Source: Gnetum montanum (Eukaryota; Streptophyta; Gnetopsida; Gnetales; Gnetaceae). Taken from it: a stretch of DNA of 47,897 nucleotides. The position numbers and the translations under genes are program-made. The notes below the pieces were generated by a model that worked only from the letters and a program-made list of their open reading frames with translations, made no database searches and was not told where the DNA came from. The stretch spans positions 1 to 47,897 of the forward strand of contig MNCI01024175.1 in NCBI GenBank assembly GCA_015680685.1. The letters are read 5' to 3'. Shown piece by piece: positions 42,286-47,897 of the stretch. How positions within the stretch are numbered: the first letter of the stretch is position 1; every line of letters begins with the position of its first letter.

Positions 42286-42680
42286 TGATGAGTGGCAAGT
42301 ACCCCCTATGCCCAATCATATGAATCATAAATGTTCACACATGATCCAATAAAATTTCATGGATGAGACTAGTTGTGACATCTAGATTGGTAAGCATTGA
42401 TCGCAAGACATTGTCTTCCCACTTGGACTAGTGGCAACTTTATCACATATGGTTTAGTCAAAAATGAGGCATATGATAATTGATGTTGTTAGGCCTTGAT
42501 TACTCCTAGAAATAAAAATAATTGAGAATGACATTTAATTCTAAGTCTAAGTAATGATAGTAATGTAAATCTACTCTTGCCTAGAGCGATGAACATTCAG
42601 TCTTGCCTTACCATACACATCTTGGACTCATGTAACCATTACTAGGTTACTAATCATGATTGATCAGCCACATTATCACA
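42286..42680 (-). repeat. 5' LTR of element E, truncated
   Basis: Starts TGATGAGTGGCAAGTACCCC and follows the C LTR through TACTAGGTTAC near 42650. It breaks off at about 42680, where a plus-oriented LTR start of element B follows. Confidence 0.7.
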
Positions 42681-42684
42681 TCCA

Positions 42685-42819
42685 AAATATCGAGGCCATG
42701 ATATTGCATCTGTGATATCGGGTATGCGATATCAAAGCCTTACAAGCAATATCAGAAATCTGATATCGAGTCTTGTCTTGTTGTCTATAAATAAGAGGTG
42801 AGTGCACTTGGTTTGGTAA
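42685..42819 (+). repeat. 5' LTR of element B, upstream part with TATA box
   Basis: GCCATGATATTGCATCTGTG, several GATATC motifs and CTATAAATAAGAGGTG (TATA near 42785) match the sense-strand start of A's LTR (reverse complement of 33503-33415). The part is cut by the N at 42820. Confidence 0.65.
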
Positions 42820-43130
42820 NACTAGCAATTATGAATGGTGAGGTATCCTTACGCTCAACCATATGAATACAAACATACACGCACAATCCAATTGAATTCC
42901 AAGGACCATGTGCTTATGCGCCTTTATAGAACCTAGGCGGGTTAGCCAATCGTTGTCTTCCGAAGCTTACTTGTATAGAGCGATTGTATGGTTAAGTAAA
43001 CTTGAGATATATGATTTTTATATATTTTCTTATGTTTTATATCCTAGTGATACAAAGGAATAAGTAAACTAATTAAGTAAATAATTCAATTTAACTAATC
43101 TACTATACTCTAACTAGTCCTAACACCAGN
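42820..43130 (-). other. N-bounded LTR piece in reverse orientation (probable scaffolding inversion)
   Basis: Single Ns at 42820 and 43130 enclose 309 bp that reads as the far LTR end in minus orientation (GGTGAGGTATCC, CTCAACCATATGAATAC, TGTATGGTTAAGTAAAC). Reversed, it would end CATTCA then AATTGCTAGT, a remnant of the family PBS, exactly what should precede B's gag. Sequence is missing at both Ns. Confidence 0.6.
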
Positions 43131-45450
43131 GGGGTGATTTAGAAGGTAACATAGTCTTATCTCCTGATCGCTTAGTCCCAGGCATGCTTCTTTGTGCTTT
43201 CACACGAATTGGTATGCAACACTTATAGATAGAGTATGTTGTGCATGATCATGACTCGAGAGAGTATCGACCCACGGAGGCACAGCGTCAAAGGGATCTA
43301 TAATAGAAGAGACATCATGAATCTATGAAGGAGAAGTTGTCTTAGAATGTCCTATATGTCATAGGTGAAAATGAGGGTGGTGAACCTGCCTTAGGAGGTC
43401 TCCCACACAATGATGTTCTTCTTGTTGACTTCGATCAAGGGGTTGTGTATCACAATATTTACTCAACTATCCATAACTTGGATTCTAGTATCGACGGACA
43501 CAAAGGATCTGAAAAAGAAACACGAACACATGACAAAGATGGACATTCTGATCATAACCGTGATCAACGCCATGACCACCGAAGAGAAGGAAGTAAGAAC
43601 CATCATGGTGATGGTCCTCCTTCTTCTTCACCTTCATCATCTCCTTCACCCTCTCCTTTAGGATCTGGATGTAGTTGCAAGAAAAAAGACTCTAAGGATA
43701 ATGGTAAGCGAAATGGGAATCATAGACAAAGAAACTGAGAAAATTCGTTAGGGCATTCTACAGAAACTCATCATGAAAAGAGGGAGAGTAATGAGCAACA
43801 TAGGCATCATAGATAGTACTATCACGATGAAACCATACTCACTACCCAAAATATGCTAGATATAATTAAGGTTTTTAGAATCCCAACAAGGCACCAAAAA
43901 TATAGTAGGATCAAAAGATTGGACATGAACAATATCCCATGATTTGAAGGGGGATACAATGCTGATCCTCAAAATCATTTGCAAGCATTTCACGATGCAT
44001 GTGCCTTGCAAAACATCGAAAATGAGTGGCAAAAACTTAAGTTGTTTCCATGAACACTAATCAAGGAAGAAGAAAGCTAGTATCGGTCCTTAGAACCAGA
44101 ATCCATTCACTGATGGAGTACCATGTTAGAACTATTCAACGATAAGTATCAGACGTACTCATGAGTGTCCTACCTATGAAAGAAAATCCAAGGATGGAAA
44201 CGAGGACATGAACTCTTGGATGCTACCATGGATTGATATTATGAATTATTACATCATTGCCTAGGCCATGGTTACTCACAAAGGGAACAACTATGCCATC
44301 TCATAGATGGGCTTAGGCACGAAACACAAAGAACCCTTGGGATTTATACCCAAGGAAGGCTATCTGAGGTTAGGGTCCATCAAGTAAAAAGATTGTTGGA
44401 GCAAGTTGCTAAAGAGGAAGGTGAGTTAAGGAAAAGAAAGAGTGCAGAAAAATATAACAAAGATCCTTCCCTTTGAAAGAAGGGAGTTAGATTTTGTCAG
44501 GATGAAGAAGAGTCACCACTTGAAGAGATGGTGAATAGGAAAACCTTACCCATTTAAAAGCTTGCATCATAAGTAGAGACAAAGGTAGAAAAAATGTGGG
44601 AATCCCTAGATAATATATTTCAAACAATTCTCAAAATAGTAAAGGAGTCTAGAGAGGAAGGTAGTGATCGAGAAAGGAAAAAAAAGAGAGAAGCTAAATA
44701 TGCATGAAACAAAGGCAAGGGCAAAGTTGTCATCATCGAAGAGGTTGTGGATTTGGATATACACAATGATAGTGGATGTGATATATGCCAATATGACCAT
44801 CCTAAGGGATGTTGCCCTGTAATCTCACATCTACAAGAGTTTGGGGTGTATGCACTAAACCCACGATTAAACAGAAGGAAAACACCCCGAAGGTTACCTT
44901 ATCCCCAAAGTAACCTAAGGTAGTTCCACCAACCCTTGATGTATTATCAAAGTGGAATTCCACCACAACCAAATGAGTAGTACCAATAGAGGCAACACCC
45001 ACAATCATGAAGAATTCCACCACCACGTCAATAGTACCCTTACCATCAACCTGACGCATATGGATACTATGTGTAGGAGCCAATCTCTCCATGTGACTCC
45101 ACTAGTCACATTACTCTCCAACTGTACTACCAAGCCCATGAGTATTATAGAAATCCTTCTCCTAGAGGTGATGTTCTACAAACATACTATCCTTCTCATT
45201 CGACTACATCTCTTGCACCCTTAACTCCATTACCACCTGCTCCAGCCATGTAGGGTGAGCTCCCTACCCAGTTGTAGCAATGTAACGCTACAAGGGCTAT
45301 TAATCTTCACCCTAATATTAGTTCGAACAATTGCGTAAAGAAGAGACCTTTCCTTAGGATTGACAGTCCAACCAAGTCCTTGTAGTCACAAGTAGCTAAC
45401 TCTCCAAAGGCCTCACCATCATCTAAAACTTTGGAACTCCCTTCAAACTA
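43131..45450 (+). pseudogene. gag pseudogene of element B
   Basis: Begins mid-protein at GDLEGNIVLSPDR; about 50 N-terminal codons are lost at the N. Then come THDKDGHSDHNRDQRHDHRR and a Ser/Pro run (43530-43670), the gag core RLDMNNIP, FEGGYNADPQNHLQAFHDAC, NEWQKLKLFP (43915-44060), LGHGYSQREQLCHLIDGLRH and YTQGRLSEV (about 44260-44370), the motif CDICQYDHPKGCCPVISH (44777-44830) and a Pro/Tyr-rich tail. The stops are mainly TAG and TGA, in positions suiting Gln or Trp. Confidence 0.8.
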
Positions 45451-46010
45451 AAGACCATGTTCAATGCACACAGTCATGTTGACACATGCCATTACCGATT
45501 GGATTTAGGCTGGCCATCTTCCTAGGAAATTCTCTAATCCTAGGAGTCCTCTTATATATTTACAAATCACTAGGAATGAACCTTGCAAGGCTCTTTTGGA
45601 TTCAGGTTTTAGTGTCAACTTAATCTCTTAAGAAATGTACAAAGCCTGGAACATGTCTTCACTAAAAAAGAGTAACATTTGTTTAGAGTTGGTTGACTAG
45701 TCCATCATTATCCCATTAAGACTAGTGAAGGACATTGTTACCACTGTTTGTGGATGTTCATATCTAGCTAACTTCCTACTGATTCAAGTCAACAACTGTA
45801 AGGGGGACTTTCCTATCATAATGGGAAGAGAATGGCTAAGCACAATTGATGCATGCCTAGGAATATGTGATCTTTCACTAGAGATATCAAAGGAAAATAA
45901 ATTTGGAAAGATCAAGAAGAAGAAATTTTCATGCGTCACATATAGTGACATAGGGTGTAGTTGCATGCAGATGTCCTAGTTTGTACAATGTTTAACATTG
46001 CCTACATGCA
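45451..46010 (+). pseudogene. Retropepsin region of element B
   Basis: HAITDWI, HLPRKFSNPRSPLIYLQI, KALLDSGFSVNLIS (45587-45630) and GDFPIIMGREWLSTIDACL (about 45806-45860). The catalytic Asp-Ser-Gly is kept. Three stops (TAA near 45630, two TAG upstream and downstream) interrupt the frame; 45725-45979 is open for 84 codons. Confidence 0.75.
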
Positions 46011-46254
46011 ACTAGTGTGCAAAAGTAACTAACATACAAAGGTGCCTATATGAAGCAGCCACAAGATAGGAAGGCACCTAGTGGCTGATAGCTGACCAAG
46101 AGAGAAACTCAACTATATGCATGGAACCAACTGAGGGTTTGACTTATGCTTACATCGATAGCATAGACACATTAGAGCATGTCCATCGCCAACTTCCAAG
46201 TCTCGACATTGAAAATATCAATTGGGAGAAGTTGGAAATCCCTGACAACTTTAA

Positions 46255-47340
46255 GTAAGAGCCCCTAGAGTTAAAACTGTTGCCCATCAATATGGAGTAC
46301 ACATTTCTCAAAAATGGAAAATTGATAATTATTAATGCTAGGCTCACTCCCCAATAAAAAGAGAGACTACTAAAAATGGTGAGTAAATGGTTGAAAGCCT
46401 TCACTTGGTCATATCCCAAATTAGCCAGAATAGACCCTAGCATATGCCAACATAGAATTTACACTGACCCCTCTATGAAGCCTCGACGATAATTGTAGAG
46501 ACAATTGAACCCAAAGTTGAAGAAAGTGGTTAAGGAGAAAGTTGAATAGCTTCTAAAAGCTAGGTTCATCTATCCCATTATTGATAGTGAATGGGTTAGT
46601 CCATTAGGTGTTGTGCCCAAAAAGGGAGGTAAATGGAGGATGTGTATAGAATTTAGGCTACTAAACATGGCAACATTTAAAGACCACTTTCCATTGCCAT
46701 TGACCAAGTCTTAGACACCATTGCAAGGCATCGCTACTATAGTTTTCTGGATGGATACAGTGGATACAACCAAATCCAAATAGCACTAGAAGACCAAGCC
46801 AAGACCACATTCACAAGCCCTTGGGGAACATTTGCATACAAACAGATGTCGTTTGGCTTCTGCAATGCTCCTGCAACATTTCAACGTTTGGTTCTAAGTA
46901 TCTTCTAGCAACAAATAGGAAATGGTACAGAAGTCTTCATGGATGATTTCTTCACCTATGGAGCAAACTTTGATCAAACATTAGACTGATTAGAGCAAGT
47001 ACTAAAACAACGTGTTGAAACTAATTTAAGGATTAATTGGAAAAAAAGCCATTTAATGGTCCAAGAAGGCATAGTATTAGGGCATAATATTTCACAAATA
47101 ATGATAGAGGTAGACCTTGAAAAGATCAAAGTCATCCAAGGAATCACACGTCAACCTGAAACTGTAAAAGACATATGATCATTCCTTGGACACATTGGCT
47201 ATTATAAAATATTCATTAAGAACTTTTCAAAGGTTGCAAAACCATTGGTTGAACTAACAAAAAAGGACATACCTTTTGAATGGACCAGAGAATGTAAGTT
47301 AGCTTTCCAAATTTTAAAACAAAAGCTTGTAGAAACACCT
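46255..47340 (+). pseudogene. Reverse transcriptase of element B
   Basis: The N-terminal linker (LLPINMEYTFLKNGKLIII, KAFTWSYPKLARIDPSICQH) is followed by KARFIYPIIDSEWVSP, VPKKGGKWRMCIEFRLLN and DHFPLPL. After a one-base slip near 46700 come the 'SFLDGYSGYNQI'-type block, TTFTSPWGTFAYKQMSFGF, CNAPATFQR, FMDD at 46936-46947 and LGHIGYYKIFIKNFSKVAKP. The FMDD box and the linker to RNase H are typical of Athila. Several stops occur. Confidence 0.8.
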
Positions 47341-47770
47341 ATTCTACAAGCTCGTAACTAGTCCAAACCATTCCATATAATGACTGACGCATCCAACTTT
47401 TTCTTAGGTGTCATACTCATGCAGTTAGATGACTAGAAACAACCCTATTATATCCACTGTGTGAATTGAAGTATTGCTAGTCCATAGCTTAACTACACCA
47501 CAATAGAAAAGGAGTAAATGGATATGGTGTTTACACTAGATAAGTTTAGGCACTATGTATTGGGCTATACGATATTTGTACACATAGAACATAGTGCAAT
47601 TTGATTCCTACTAAATAAACCAATGGGAGCCCTCGCATCATACGATGGCTCATAATCTTACAAGAGTTCGATCTTACGATGATAGATCATAAAGGCACTG
47701 AGAACGTTGTTGCTGATCATTTGTCTTGGTTAAGATGGGACAACAAAGAGGATGAATATCCACTTTTTGA
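47341..47770 (+). pseudogene. RNase H of element B
   Basis: SKPFHIMTDASNFFLGVIL (Asp kept), YYIHCVN, YTTIEKE (Glu kept), FRHYVLGYTIFVHIEHSAI (Glu for the third acidic residue) and NVVADHLS (last Asp kept). The text that follows (RWDNKEDEYPLFDLF) matches the linker to integrase in F near 6610-6650. A TAG at about 47432 and other stops break the frame. Confidence 0.75.
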
Positions 47771-47897
47771 TCTCTTTGTAGGTGTAGTAAATAATTAAGT
47801 AACAATGGAAATAAATTGGTACAGTAGCATTCTTACCTATCTCCTTACACAAGAAACACCACAAGAGTTAGATGCTAAAAACAAATAGCAGTTTCTT

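Larger units (their letters stand above)
36773..42680 (-). mobile_element. Element E: minus-strand, pol-less Athila-like element
   Basis: Right to left: truncated 5' LTR (42286-42680), decayed PBS, gag (42154 down), short remnants, 3' noncoding region, PPT (36813) and about 40 bp of 3' LTR (36773-36812) cut by fragment D. RT, RNase H and integrase are absent, and the protease core is also deleted. It resembles A in architecture but is more decayed. Confidence 0.65.
42685..47897 (+). mobile_element. Element B: Athila-like element, best-preserved pol, runs off the right edge
   Basis: Order: 5' LTR start, two N-bounded joins, gag (N-terminus missing), protease, linker, RT and RNase H, with integrase expected beyond the window. 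It is the most complete family copy here and the reference for the others. It still has frequent stops and at least one frameshift in RT. Confidence 0.8.

Noticed and set aside
42821-43129. A separate minus-strand solo LTR
   Set aside because: Both ends coincide with Ns and the piece fits B's own LTR and PBS once reversed, so a scaffolding inversion is simpler.
44952-45224. Open frame MEFHHNQMSSTNRG in B, and its shadows in A and F
   Set aside because: It is an out-of-frame reading of the Pro/Tyr/Gln-rich Gag tail; the real frame gives SGIPPQPNE and similar.

Overview
The window is a graveyard of plant LTR retrotransposons with no intact host gene, rRNA or tRNA. Every coding trace except some short frames is broken by stop codons or frameshifts. 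The organism is a seed plant with a large, repeat-rich genome, most likely a gymnosperm and probably a conifer. The grounds are the dense nested Ty3/gypsy elements of the Athila and Tat lineages (RT motifs FMDD and YVDD, tRNA-Asp-type primer sites, a dual RNase H) and a Penelope-like element, a class known among plants mainly from conifers. Genus cannot be told from sequence alone.

Layout. 1-0.58 kb: AT-rich spacer. 0.58-9.3 kb: old Athila-like element F on the + strand (5' LTR, PBS, gag, protease, RNase H, integrase, 3' noncoding). Its RT region is missing and a Penelope-like RT (4.46-6.15 kb) stands in its place. 9.3-10.1 kb: spacer. 10.1-12.96 kb: a long degenerate coiled-coil frame H. 13.1-15.8 kb, minus strand: locus J, an intron-bearing gene-like locus with an FCP1/HAD-phosphatase-like domain. 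16.1-22.7 kb, + strand: Tat-lineage element I (RT, RNase H, second RNase H, integrase, a 28-37 bp repeat array, then an LTR-like promoter region full of hairpins). 22.7-26.1 kb: AT-rich spacer with a LINE RT fragment fused to an Athila integrase fragment.

26.1-42.7 kb is a minus-strand nest of the Athila-like family. Element A (26381-33503, target duplication CTTAC) sits inside the 3' LTR of element C. Then come a + strand gag fragment D and element E. A and E both carry gag but no RT or integrase. 42.7-47.9 kb: + strand element B of the same family (gag, protease, RT, RNase H), running off the right edge. Two single Ns at 42820 and 43130 bracket an LTR piece that appears inverted by scaffolding.

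Working relations: the Athila-like copies F, A, C, D, E, K and B are one family in different states of decay, so comparing them defines the family's LTR, primer site, gag zinc motif, PPT and conserved 3' noncoding boxes. J and I share GC-richer sequence and the GCTACGCTATGCTAC-type motif, so they may form one composite element, but this is inference. All boundaries were read by eye.
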